Assembly (NCBI GenBank): GCA_008921705.1
Contig: VFFE01008422.1
Coordinates: 3,101,820-3,165,819 of the forward strand
Source: Burhinus oedicnemus
Taxonomy: Eukaryota > Chordata > Aves > Charadriiformes > Burhinidae
Length of the DNA stretch: 64,000 nt
Direction: 5' to 3'
The notes beneath the pieces were generated by a model. That model saw only the letters and a list, made by a program, of their open reading frames with translations, ran no database searches and was not told the DNA's origin. The translations under genes and the position numbers were made by a program. Of this stretch, positions 1 through 10,667 are shown piece after piece; position 1 is the first letter of the stretch, and each line of letters begins with the position of its first letter.

Positions 1-263
1 ATAGCCTTTGAATGGCTGCAAAAACTAATCCTTTGAAGTGGTAAAGCCCATTATAACCAATTCATAATAAAAATATTTAGAAATGCTGTTCAGTTTGTCT
101 TTTCCCTACAGGAATTAAGAAATTAATTGGAAATACTAAAATTCTACTGACATGTGAGGGTATCTTATGTCCTGTGTATTTTGCGCCTTTTTTTTTTTTT
201 TTAACAAGATTAAAGGAAGTAAAGCTACCACAAAATAAGAGACTTGAAACTTATATTTATATG
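1..263. other. Flank without recognised gene
   Basis: AT-rich sequence left of the first LTR. It holds a run of T at about 188-203. I see no coding exon or repeat that I recognise. The bases just before the LTR (ending in ttatatg) are the left flank of the retroviral insertion. Confidence 0.5.
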
Positions 264-838
264 TGTCATGGTTTAACCCCAGGTGGCAGCCAAACACCAC
301 ACAGCCGCTCGCTCCCCCGAAGGATATGGGGGAAGAGAATTGGAAGGGTAAAAGTGAGAAAATTCGTGGGTTGTGATAAGAACAGTTAACTAATTGAAAT
401 AAAATACTAATATTACTAATAACAACTGTAATGAAAAGGAAAATAACAAAAAGAGAGGGAAATAAAACCCAAGAAAGACAAGTGATGCAAATGAAAAACA
501 ATTGCTCACCAACAACTGACCGAACTGATGCCCAGTGTTCACCCCCAGCTAACTTTCCCTCTAGTTTATATGCTGAGCATGACATCATATGGTATGGAAT
601 ATCCCTTTGATCAGTTGGGGTCAGCTGTCCCAGCTATGTCCCCTCCAAACTTCCTATATTCCCCCAGCCCAGTTGCTGGTGCAGCAGTATGAGGAGCAGA
701 AGAGGCCTTGATGCTGTGTAAGCACTGCTCAGCAATAGCTAAAACATTATCAACATGTTTTCCAGCACCAATGTGAAATGTAGCCCTATACTAGCTACTG
801 TGAAGAAAATTAACTCTACCCCAGCCAAAACCAGCACA
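264..838 (-). repeat. LTR A, outer 3' LTR of the provirus
   Basis: A 575-bp LTR in minus orientation. On the plus strand it runs from tgtcatggtttaacccc to ccagcaca, so on its own strand it begins TG and ends CA. A TATA-like atataaact lies near 570 (minus sense) and the R/U5 half contains a long T/A-rich stretch. Its left two-fifths match the 5' LTR at 7821-8066 closely, including the run aattgaaataaaatactaat. On the minus strand it is preceded by the same purine-rich internal boundary sequence as LTR B. Confidence 0.85.
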
Positions 839-1413
839 TTCTCCACCCTGTATTCCATACCATTTACGTCATACTCAGGTCCCACGCTATCCTCATTAAC
901 CACCACCCCCCGCTTCGATAAACAGATTTCATTCCCTTAGTCTGTGGGCCACCCCTGTGAAATGTCTGTAAAATGTCCATAAATGTCCACAAAACATCCA
1001 TCGAGTTCATTTAGTCCATGACTTTGGGCTCCACCTGTTATGGTGGTCACTCAGGACAGGAGAGATGGTATGTTGCATGGAGATACTGGACTCAAAAGCC
1101 AGCTCAGTTCGGGTCACTGCTACACCTGCACTGCTTCTTGTAAGGCTTGCTCTCCATTGGTTCAAGTGGTTCCTGCTATAGTAGTTCCTACAACATGCAA
1201 CTCAAATCATGGGTTACAACAATTTAAAAGTATGTTCATTACAATTTCTCCACCCCTGGTCCCTTTGGGACAGGTTATAGTGTTTAACATCGTAACGAAC
1301 TCTCCTTGCTCCGAGCCGGGCTAGCCACAAGGGGTTCCTGCTATAGTAATTCCCATAACATGAAAATAATCCATTATACGAGTTGCACATAGAATGAAAT
1401 CACCTTAAGGTAG
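839..1413 (-). repeat. 3' internal retroviral sequence, copy next to LTR A
   Basis: Non-coding retroviral sequence just upstream (minus sense) of LTR A. The segment from about 936 to 1080 (attcccttagtctgtgggcc and onward) is clearly homologous to about 1946-2080 next to LTR B (attcccttagtctatgagcc). The first bases after each LTR also match (tt-tccaccc, tattc-atacca). This part of the provirus is therefore present twice. No open frame of interest is seen. Confidence 0.75.
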
Positions 1414-1828
1414 TGTTGTGCTTTAGCCCCAGCTGGCAACAAAGACCTATGCTTGCTCTGGCTGAGATGGGGAAGAGAATTAGAAGAAGAAAGCAAAACT
1501 TGTTGGTTAGGATAAAGACAGTTTAACAGAATAGCAAAGGAAGAGCAAAACAACAACAATACTGATAAACGAATAAACAAAAACAATTAATGCACAATTT
1601 AACCCCTCACCAACCAGAATACAAAATGCCCAGCCTGCTCCTGAGCAGCAATTCCTGTCTGTGCCCCCCACCCCCCCCCCACATACTGGGCATGACTTCA
1701 CAATGATATTGAATACCTCCTTGGCTAGTGTGGGTGAGCAGTCTGTGGGTGAGCCCAGTGAAAGTCTGGGCTCTGTCCTGTCCCAGCTTCTTGTGAAAAT
1801 TAACCCTGCCCCTGCTGGAACCAGGACA
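1414..1828 (-). repeat. LTR B, inner divergent LTR
   Basis: A 415-bp LTR in minus orientation, from tgttgtgctttagcccc to ggaaccaggaca on the plus strand. It has the same overall plan as LTR A (ccagctggcaac near one end, ttaattttc near the other), but the middle is different and it has a C run at about 1668-1681. It is clearly more distant from the 5' LTR than LTR A is. It may be a second provirus of a related subfamily or a product of recombination. Confidence 0.8.
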
Positions 1829-2327
1829 TTATCCACCCCTTATTCTATACCATCTATGTCATGTCCAGATCTTACACTTTCCAATTAATGCCAACCACTT
1901 TTCAGGTCCGTGCAATCTCTCTCTCTCTACATACAGGTAACATTCCCTTAGTCTATGAGCCATCCCTCTAAAATGTCCATCAAATTCATTTAATCCATGA
2001 CTGTGGGCTCTATCTGTCATAACAGTCTCTCAGGACAGGCGAGATGGTGTATGGTGTTGGATTGTTGCATGGTGTACTCAGAGCCCACAGCTGGTGTATC
2101 TGGCACAGCCCATGCCCACAGTTTGCAGGCTGAAGATGCTGATCTCAAGGAAGTTGCTTAAGACAGTTCTAGTCCCATCAGAGACCCATCATTACTGTTT
2201 TCAAAGTTCATTCTTCATTAGTTTGGGTGAATCTTACTGTAGTACCACTGATATGGCATATAGCAATTGCAGTAGTGATGACACAAAGTAGCAGGCTTAC
2301 GTAGCAATTAACATAATACAATGTGAT
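1829..2327 (-). repeat. 3' internal retroviral sequence, copy next to LTR B
   Basis: Sequence between the integrase end and LTR B. The part at about 1890-2080 repeats the region beside LTR A. A short CT repeat (ctctctctct) lies at about 1916-1926. The part at about 2080-2327 has no counterpart on the LTR A side that I can see. No env gene is recognisable. Confidence 0.65.
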
Positions 2328-3030
2328 TTATTGGCTATTCTCACCCAAAATCAGATCCCCATGAGGTACACATCGGAATTCTCCGTCCTTCCGCATCAAC
2401 CACCAAGTGCACCCCGGTCCTTGAGCAAAAGCAATCCTGCGGACTGTTCTGCCTTTGCCTGATGCAGAACTAATGCAGACTGTCTTCCCTAACATATTCT
2501 TCATACACTCTACAAGGATGTTAGCCCCTTCAACAGTATGTGGAAGGTTTGACTGGGCAGGGCCAGCTCGATTGGCAGATCCCCTGGTGTTGACTAACCA
2601 AGTAGCTTTTGCTAAATGTGTATCCCAATGTTTTAAGGTCCCGTCACCCATGGCTCTCAGTGGAGTTTTTAACAGTCCATTGCACCGCTCTATCTTCCCG
2701 GAGGCTGGTGCATGATAGGGGATGCGATATACCCACTGAATGCCATGTTCTTTGGCCCAGGTGTCTATGAGGTTCTTGTGAAAATGAGTTCCATTGTCTG
2801 ACTGAATTCTTTCTGGGGTGTCATGTTGCCATAGGACTTGCTGTTCAAGGCCCAGGATAGTGTTCCGGGTGGTGGCATGGGGTATATTTCCAGCCATCTA
2901 GTGGCTCCTTCCACCATTGTGAGCACATGGCACTTGCCTTGGCAGGTTTGTGGGATTGTATTATAATCAATCTGCCAGGCCTCCCCACATTTATATTTCA
3001 GCCATTGTCCTCCATACCAGAGAGGTTTTA
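2328..3030 (-). pseudogene. ERV integrase, catalytic core and C-terminus
   Basis: Retroviral integrase remnant, which in a live virus would join viral DNA to the host genome. The minus frame at 2328-2897 shows the second Asp of the catalytic triad in SDNGTHF and the Glu in GKIERCN, with exactly 35 residues between them (DD35E). The first Asp, in WQIDY, lies in a different frame at 2765-3030, so at least one frameshift separates them. The C-terminal part ends near a WWLMRKDGE-like segment. The upstream end is cut by the nested LTR at 3031-3468, and the domain resumes beyond it. Confidence 0.85.
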
Positions 3031-3468
3031 TGCGACGGCGAGGGAAGACAAGCAGCCGACTCAATATGAGTGATAAAGCAAGCTTCTACTTTATTACGAT
3101 AATACAGCTCTTTTATGTGTTTCATTGTAATTATGCATACTTATCAAGACTTAATTGGCTGAGCTCTAAAGATTACATTTACATGGTCCTCCTACTTGCG
3201 GTTTCAAGTCAAGGGTTCTTCCTTGTCTCCACAGTCCATACTTTCTCAAAGTTGTTTTCCACTAAATTCCCAGGCCAGCATGACCTTCGTAAATTCCTTG
3301 TCAGCACCTGGCTTACTGTAGTCAGGCCCTTACGCTAACAAGGAGATTGCTTATATTTTCCTTATCAGCACCTGGCTCACTGTAGTCAGGCCCTTACGCT
3401 AACAAGGAGATTGCTTGTACAAATGTTCTGTGGACCCGTGCCCATTCTCATAGAGCCACTCTGCAACA
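3031..3468 (-). mobile_element. Nested solo LTR, class II-like
   Basis: A 438-bp solo LTR in minus orientation, inserted in the integrase of the older provirus. It begins TGTTGCAGAGTGG and ends CGCCGTCGCA on the minus strand. It carries a polyadenylation signal (gtaataaag, about 3096 on the plus strand as ctttattac) and a directly repeated block in U3. No internal viral genes remain, so the provirus was reduced by recombination between its LTRs. It must be younger than the provirus that holds it. Confidence 0.85.
3294..3417 (-). repeat. Tandem 64-bp repeat in U3 of the nested LTR
   Basis: Two nearly identical copies with a period of 64 bp, starting at 3294 and 3358. Each contains tcagcacctggct, tagtcaggcccttacgct and aacaaggagattgctt. 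In retroviral LTRs, U3 repeats of this size are commonly enhancer duplications. That role is inferred. Confidence 0.85.
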
Positions 3469-4230
3469 CTTTTAACTGCTTGACTTGTTTGATTGCAGTG
3501 CATGTTTCAACTTCATGGATAACCTGTGCAATAGTGTCCATGCCCAAGTCCACCCCTTGGTCATGAGCGCAGCAATATGTTGCCATATGCTACAGCCCAG
3601 CTATATGTTGCATTTATTCCTTGATGGCCTGAGGTGTCATGGGCCCACTGAGCTATAAATAATTCACCCTTATGTTGCCAGTCCAGATCCACCTGAGCCA
3701 CTTCAATCTTGGCAGCCTGATCTACCTGCTGGTTGTTTTGATGTTCCTCAGTGGCCTGACTCTTAGGTACATAGACATCTACATAACGTACTTTTATAAC
3801 CAACTTCTCTAGCCAGGCAGCAATACCTTGCCACAATGGGGTAGCCAAGATGGGTTTGCCTCTTTGCTGCCAGTTGCTCTGCTTCCATTTCTGTTAACTA
3901 TCCTCACAGGGCATTTACCACCACCCACAAGTCAGTATAGAGTTAGAGTCCTGGCCACTTTTCTTGACCCGCAACATCTAAAGCCAGCTGGATGGCTTTC
4001 ACTTCTGCAAACTGGCTCCTTCAACTTCTCCTTCAGCAGTTTCTGTGACTTGCTGTATACGACTCCACACAGCAGCCTTCCACCTCCAATGCTCAGCATG
4101 CATCACCTCCTCCTCTTTGCCTTCTGGCCAGTCTATGATCACTTCCAAGATTCCTGGGTGACTGGGGTTTCCCATTCAAGCTTGTTGTGTATCAGTGCAA
4201 CCCACTTACTCCGTGTAGCACCAGCTGCAT
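3469..4230 (-). pseudogene. ERV RNase H and integrase N-terminus
   Basis: Minus-strand remnant between reverse transcriptase and the integrase core. The frame at 3561-3848 carries the end of RNase H followed by an integrase zinc-binding region with paired His in AQWAHDTSGHQG. The Cys pair is expected near ETCTAIKQ at about 3490-3510, just before the nested LTR. The RNase H part at about 3850-4230 is broken by stops and is hard to follow. The element is not functional. Confidence 0.7.
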
Positions 4231-4429
4231 GATGTGTAGAGGGGACCCTCCCTTTGAACATCTAGCCCAGCAGCAGCAGTTGGGGTGCTAAGAGGAGCTG
4301 TGCTTCCATACCAACTACTTCTGAAGCAGCTCAAACCCCTTCATAGGCTGCCAATATCTCTTTTTCAGTTGGAGTATAGTGGGCTTCTGATCCTCTGTAT
4401 CCTCAGCTCCAAAACCCTAGGGGCTGATG

Positions 4430-5545
4430 TCAAGTCTCCCCTGGTGCTTTCTGCCAGAGGCTCCAGGTAGGGCCATTATCCCCAGCTGCAGAGTACAGCA
4501 TGTTTTTAACATGTTGCCCTGCCTGGACTGGCCCAAGGGCTACTGCATGAACTATTTCCCGTTTAATTCTTTCAAAGGATTGTCCTTGCTCAGGGCCCCA
4601 TTTAAAATTGTTCTTCCAGGTCACTTGGTATAGAGGGTTCACAATCCGACTACAGTTTGGAATATGCGTCCTCCAAAAACCCACAACACCTAAGAAAGCT
4701 CGTGTTTCCTTCTTGCTAGTCAGTGGAGACACAACTGCTATTTTGTTGACTGCATCCCATTAGGATCTGACAGCATCCATATTGCCATTTTATTCCCAAA
4801 AATTGCATCTCCTGTGTGGGTCCCTTGACCTTACTTCATTTTATGGCAAAACTGGCTTTCAGAAGGATTTGAACTATTTTATTTAATTTCTTGAAAACTT
4901 CATCTGCTGTGTTGCCCCTATCCAGGTGTTCTGGAGCTTCACCCTGTTCCAGTGCAGTCTGGATTAGTCCATGGTAAATGGCAGGGCTGTGTTTCCATCC
5001 CTGGGGCAGCCGATTCCAGGTGTACTGGATGCCCCTCCAAGTAAAAGCAAACTGTGGCCTGCACTCTGCCGCCAAAGGGATTGAGAAAAATGCATTAGCA
5101 GTATCAGTTGTGACATACCACTTGGCTGCTTTTGACTCCAGTTCGTATTAAGTTCTACCATGTCCGGCACTGTAGCACTCAGCAGCAGCATAGCTTCATT
5201 CAGACCACGCTAGTCCACTGTTAGCCTCCACTCTCCATTAGATTTTCGCACTGGCCATATAGGACTATTAAGGGTGAGCAAGTCTTGCTGATCACTCCTT
5301 GAGTCTCTAGTTGATGTATCAGCTTATGGATGGGAATCAGAGTCTTGGTGGGTGCGATATTGCTGCCGATGCACCACTGTGGTAGTGACTGGCATCTGTT
5401 CTTCAACCCTCAACAACTTACAACAGAAAGGTCCTCCGAGAGACCAGGCAAGGCAGACAGCTGTTTAATTTCCTCCATCTCCAAGGCAACTATGCCAAAA
5501 GGCCACCAGTACCCATTTGGGTCCTTGAAATATCCTCTCCTGAGG
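4430..5545 (-). pseudogene. ERV reverse transcriptase
   Basis: Remnant of the RNA-dependent DNA polymerase. Pieces lie in several minus frames: fingers (5221-5406, with KLIHQLETQGVI), palm (4836-5075, with FTWRGIQYTWNRLPQGWKHS) and connection (4430-4732, with TRAFLGVVGFWR). The aspartate pair of the catalytic YxDD box is absent. After the alpha-helix ending APEHL the frame passes straight to the GNTADEVF segment, so several codons around the active site have been deleted. Frameshifts separate the pieces. Confidence 0.85.
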
Positions 5546-5582
5546 TAGTCTATGCCAAGGATGCACAAGGCCTCTGGGCCAG

Positions 5583-5822
5583 TCACAACAGGTGCTTTTG
5601 CCAGTCATTCCCAGTTAGGCTCACTTCAGCTTCCAATACAGTCAATTGTTGGGATCCCCCTGTCACTCCAGAAATACAGATGGGTTCTGCCCCTTTATAG
5701 CTTGATAGTATTAGGGTACACTGTGCACCCGTGTCCACTACAGCCTTATACTCTTGTGGATGTGACGTGCCAGGCCACTGAAGTCCCACAGTCCAATAAA
5801 CACGGTCATCCCTTTCCTCCAC
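5583..5822 (-). pseudogene. ERV aspartic protease
   Basis: A protease segment of about 79 codons in the minus frame, with the active-site triad in VVDTGAQCTLI near residue 30. It is the usual retroviral aspartic protease, which works as a dimer and cleaves Gag and Gag-Pol. The expected flap region follows (GVTGG). The piece lacks a clear C-terminal IGRD-type motif in frame. It lies between gag and the polymerase, as in other retroviruses. Confidence 0.8.
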
Positions 5823-5869
5823 CTGGCTGGAGGCAGGGCCCCTCTAATCCTGGTCATAGTATTTATTAC

Positions 5870-7537
5870 TCACTTCTTGCAAAAATGACTTAGAGGTACC
5901 TGCAAGAGGACCAGAAGTAAGATCAGGCCTTCTACCCTGTCTGGGAAATTGCCTTCTGGAAAATGGAGCAGCACTTTTCCTGGAAGGATCCCCTTTTGTG
6001 ATTGTTCTTCCTTGCAACTCATGTACTCGTGCCTGTAGGATTGAGGTAGGTTGTCCATCCTATTTCTTCATGTCCTCTCCGTGGTCACGCAGGTAAAACC
6101 ACAGGGTGCCTCATGGTGTGTACCCTCTATATCCTCTCTTAAGCACAGAAATGCTTACTCCCAATAGCCGAGATACTGGCCTGTACAGGTGGGGAGTAGG
6201 ACATACTCTCTTCAAGTTGCTGGACCTTCCAGGACAGTTTCTCCACAGCTGAGATGAGGGGGGAAGAGACACTTTCTTCATAACGCCGGAGTCAGCCAGC
6301 CAATTCATCCACTGTTGGCCCCTCTTTGCCTTTCCATTCCATCACTGCCAAGGAGTTGGCATATGGCGATGGTGCACTCCATACAAACTTCTGCCACATG
6401 GGCCTTGTGCACTGGACTTCATCAGGATCTGTGGTAACTGTGTGTTGTCCAGGTCATAATAAATCATCTCCTGCATTGCTAATTCCCTCAGGTACTGGAA
6501 TACCTCTCTCCATGGTGGTCCACGTGCCTGGATGACATACACCACCTTCACTGAACAGGTAACTTTCCCTCACGCCTGACAGGAGCTGCCCCCAGAGGCT
6601 GAGGGCTTGTGTCTTTTTCCCAATAGCCTTGTCAATGCCCCCTTCCCTAGACAGGGACCCCAGCTGCTTGGCTTCCTTACCCTCTAATTCCAAGCTACTG
6701 GCCCTGTTATCCCAGCATCAGAGCAGCCAGGTGACAATGTGCACACCTGGAAGTCAGCTGAAGTCTTTTCACATATCTTGCAGCTCACTCAGGGATAGGG
6801 ATGGGGTGATTGTCTCGGGTTCTGCCTCTTCCTCCTGTTCGCGTGATGGCCCTGGCTCATCGTCATCCCTTACTAAGCGAACTGATTTCTTGGTGTATTT
6901 CTTCTTCTGTATAGGAGCAACTGATACTGGCATGGGTTGGTTGTCTGGTTCAGCTGCAGCGCCTGTCGTGGGGGCTGGAGTAGCCACAGTGCCTGTTGGT
7001 ACGTTTTCCCTTTCCTCTGACAGTGCTGCATAAATCAAGCAGTGTTTGGTAGATATTGGCCAGGGCCCAGCACAGTGCAGTAAGTTGTGCCTCTCTGGAA
7101 GAGCCATGGCGTTTTCCAATCAAATCCTCTATCACTCCATTAGGGTCCTGCAGTTGTTCAGGAGTGAAGTTCCAAACCATGGGAGGTGAGAAGTTCTCTA
7201 GATACCTGTCCATATTCTCCCACATGCCATGCCACCCATGACTACCCAGCCTCAGGGCAGGTCTCTGGGTAGTAGTCTTCAATAATTGTTTAACCCTAAA
7301 CAACACCTGAAATACATTCGGAAGACACAGCAATAGGACCATGCTGATTTGAACATCCCAAGGATATTCAAAATTCTCAAAAGCAGTTGTACCTGGCCCA
7401 AAAGAGAAAAGGGAGATGAAGGAGTAGGGGAAAGCACACACCCCACCTTGTTTTCCCCATAGATTGCGTGTGATTATTAATACATTCCGAGAGATGGCAC
7501 CTGAGGTACAGGCAGGACAGCAATGCCACACAAACAT
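5870..7537 (-). pseudogene. ERV gag remnants
   Basis: Structural polyprotein remnants on the minus strand, spread over several frames. The segment at 6950-7537 has a hydrophobic N-terminal part, then an alpha-helical segment around NFTPEQLQDPNGVIEDLIG. The segment at 6769-7119 is rich in Pro and Ala and then strongly acidic, with a KKKYTKK cluster. The pieces at about 6111-6693 have the capsid-like sequence pattern (Trp/Phe-rich, in frames joined by shifts). The region next to the protease (5870-6058) is Arg/Pro-rich. I found no intact CCHC zinc knuckle. Assignment rests on position and composition more than on motifs. Confidence 0.7.
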
Positions 7538-7797
7538 ACCAACTTAAACTCACGAACAATTATGTTATGTCATAAGTCAATATTACACAGGACAGCAAAA
7601 TGATAATCCTGATCCTTCTCCCTGAGGTGATCAACAGCACTGCAGGGAGTACATAGAGCATATAAGAATTTACATAATTCAACAATGTGAACAAAGCAAC
7701 ATCGTGACCAGCGACTATTTAACTAATATAATAAATGTGTATAACAAACTTGTTTTAACACGCTCTGGTCAGATCTGTCGTTACCTCAACCCTTCTA

Positions 7798-7815
7798 GCC
7801 CCACATTGGGTGCCA
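7798..7815 (-). other. Primer binding site, tRNA-Lys type
   Basis: On the minus strand the 18 bases read TGGCACCCAATGTGGGGC and start six bases inside the 5' LTR. This resembles the Lys1,2 primer binding site used by betaretroviruses, with about two changes. It fixes the orientation of the provirus and the 5' LTR edge. Confidence 0.8.
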
Positions 7816-7820
7816 AAAAA

Positions 7821-8066
7821 GGCTCGTGATTTAACCCCAGCTGGCAACTAAGCATGACACAGTCACTCTCTCTTTTCCCCTGCAGAAGGATGGGTCGGCA
7901 AAGAGAAAAGGAAGGGTAAAAAGTGAGAAAGTTTGTGGGTTGAGATAAGGACAGTTTAATAATTGAAATAAAATATTGATACTACTAATAATAAATTGTA
8001 ATGAAAAGGAAAATAATACTAGCTACTATGAAGCAAATTAACTCTACCCCAGCCAAACTCAGGACA
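7821..8066 (-). repeat. 5' LTR of the provirus, internally deleted
   Basis: A 246-bp LTR matching both ends of LTR A (264-838) but lacking about 330 bp of its middle. The left part matches LTR A up to gaaaaggaaaataa and the right part resumes at ctagctactatgaag. The junction is near 8017. The missing part includes the TATA region, so this LTR cannot act as a normal promoter. The outer end reads caggaca at 8060-8066. Confidence 0.8.
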
Positions 8067-10667
8067 TAAGGCAAGAAATCAGCTCTGCAGAAGACTACTC
8101 TTTCCCAATTCAGAATTGCCAAGAGCTTGGGAGAGTTTTTTACAGAGATATTTATTTGCAAATGCATGATGTTTTAATGAGTGATGCCTATGATGTCGTA
8201 TTGCTATGTCTTAGTGACCTGAAACAGTTAAGAGAGAAAATTTTTTTTAATTAACTTTTAACATACACATACTTTGCTGATCTTCACCTAATGACTGTGG
8301 AACATAAAAAGGCAGTAGCCGGGTTTATTTAAATTCTCCAGAAACCTCTAGCTAAATAGCTTGGGATAAAAGCCTAATTAGCATTAATCATTCTCTGTCA
8401 AGTGCCCAGTTCAAAGCAGAAAGGCATTTAGAAAATCCCAAACATTTCAAGGGCAGTATCTTCATGCAGATCTTTCAAGAGAAAAAAACATCTGCATACC
8501 AAGCGTTTTGGGGTCAAGCACAGTTTCGTCACAAGCAGCAATGTGATTTCAAAGATGTTAATACTAATTAGAGAACAATAAAGGAGAGTTATTACATTCT
8601 ATACAGCCTGAATGGGTTTAAATTCACATTCTTTACTTGCTTTTAACCAAGGAAAGGAAAGTTCCAACTAGAACACTCCATGAAATTTTAGGTAACACTC
8701 AAAATACTCTGTACACCTAAATTGCCCTGAACATAAAAATAGAAAAAATTAATACTGAACAAAAATAAAAGTAAATGTATTAGTTTTAGTTTTCTTTGTA
8801 ATAAGCAGCAAAGACTCAAACTTTGATAGATCTGAGGAAGGAGAAAATATTTACATCTCAGCCACTCATAAGGGCACAGAAACGCACTTTTTGTAATAGA
8901 AAGTGAACACAAACTCCAACTCCCAGTCAAAAGCAAGAGAATTGAGCATTTAATGGTCGTGTGGTCTGCTTTTTGAGGGTCAGTTAATTTGCTTATTACA
9001 GATCCTTCAAATAGATCCTTAAAACTCAACAGCGAAACTAGAAACCATGTTTCTGAATACTTCTACTTTTCTCTAGACAAAGGGTAATACAACACATATT
9101 AAAACAAACATGCTTTCAGGATGTTGACTCCAAGGGAACTGTACAAGTAATCTGAGCTGAGGGGTATAGGAGGAGAGAATAGGGAGGACAGGAGAAAGCT
9201 ACTGCCAATGTTTTTTTTTTTATTGTCACATCAGAGAACACCCTCCATTCAATCCAGGAAAATCATACTGACTCTTCAAAACACATCACAATATCTTATT
9301 TGTCTGAATATCCCCTGTGTTTACAAAAAGCAGCAAAAGCTGGGTGTTTTTAAGTTGTATTTCAGAATCTTCTGTGGGAACAGCAGTAATCCCACAGGAA
9401 TTATTCTGTATCTGGAGGCTATTTCAGAATTATTTTCAGGGACCTAAGAAATACATCGATGTGCTTATTCACACCTATTATTGCCCAACCTCATCTTAAA
9501 AGAATTTAGGGAAGGAAGAGAGTCCTTTTAATCCAAGCAGACCAGAAGAACAGAGATAAAATGAATTCTGACTGTGCCAGAAGATTTCACTCCAATCCTA
9601 AAAAAAAAATAAATCACATCTAGGAATGGGATCTCTTTTCTTAGTTCACAAAGACAGTACTGAAACAATTTACACTTGCTTTTAAATGGAAGGAAAAACC
9701 TAGAGAAGCTTGTGTATGACTTAAAGTCTCCTAGTTCTCTTCTTTACTATGAAATTACTTTGTTTTCAAACCATCCAGTAAAGGCATTATAATTGTTCCT
9801 GACCATCAGGCAGTTTGGTGGGATTCTGTACCTCTGGGAGATAACTGCTAGGAAGGTCTAGAGGACCCTGCCTTTCACTTATACAGCATTAAACAGGTGA
9901 TCACTAGATTAAAAGGCCACAAATAAGTATAAACACAAGGGTAACCACAACTTATTTTACAATCAATTACACTGTATCATGTTAATTAAAAAAAACCACT
10001 AAATCAGTATTCCCCTATATTGGAGACACTAATTAGAGAGACAGGCACCCTGCCATGCAAAGGAGCAGCTGACCGATCTACTGAAACTATATCCTGGAAA
10101 GTGACTCTATACATTGACAATCTCATAGAGGCTGTAGCCATGTATTCCACTCCTGTGCAAAAATAAAAAGTCTAGCTTCCCTTCTTTTCTTTATCTCAAT
10201 TCTACCCTTTATCTCTCAAGATGGAACTATGAAGTATGTTTTCCAGTAGAGACATATTTCAAAACCCTAGGTATTTTAATCAAATGTCCTTTACAACAAA
10301 TAAAAGCATTTCCTTTGTAGGCAGACAGAAAGGACAGATGAAAATTGCCTTTTTCAAAGAAGCCACCACTGATTTATAAGGTTCTACAATGGGATGAAAT
10401 CAAAGTCAATTGCGAAAAGCTTTGGTAATGCATTACATTTTGTAACAGTATCATATTGGCCTACATGAATACCCGACATAACCATGAATTTATCTATACC
10501 TCCAAGTAGTTTTTTGTAGCCTGTACATGATCCGCGAGTCTCCTAGAATAGCACGATTTTATGATTTTACATGATTAACAGATCAAATATAAAGTTTGTA
10601 AGCTATTTCCATGCTTTCACCATATCTTTTAATCAGGAGGAAAAATAATAGAAAGAATATAGTAATG
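8067..10667. other. No gene recognised
   Basis: AT-rich sequence between the provirus and the CR1 fragment. I see no exon with credible splice sites and no clear repeat beyond short A/T runs. Confidence 0.4.

Larger units (their letters stand above)
3025..3474. other. 6-bp target-site duplication around nested LTR
   Basis: gtttta at 3025-3030 and ctttta at 3469-3474 flank the nested LTR. They match at five of six bases. The integrase reading resumes across the site when one copy is ignored, which confirms that this is where the LTR entered. Six-bp duplications are typical of class II (ERVK-like and alpharetrovirus-like) elements. Confidence 0.75.
264..8066 (-). mobile_element. Degenerate endogenous retrovirus, minus strand
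   Basis: Read on the minus strand, the element has a shortened 5' LTR (7821-8066), a primer binding site (7798-7815), gag remnants (about 7540-5870), an aspartic protease (5822-5583), reverse transcriptase (about 5545-4430), RNase H and integrase (about 4230-2328), then a 3' part that occurs twice, each copy followed by an LTR (1828-1414 and 838-264). No env is recognisable. Many stops and frameshifts show it is an old, inactive copy. The flanks of the outer LTRs (ttatatg on the left, taaggca on the right) do not match, so no target-site duplication supports the two outer LTRs as one simple insertion. The class is not settled: the primer binding site is of the Lys type common in class II viruses, and I could not place the polymerase securely. 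Confidence 0.9.

Noticed and set aside
2455..2715. Plus-strand open frame in the provirus
   Set aside because: It is the shadow of the integrase reading on the minus strand, as are other plus-strand frames between 3828 and 7033.
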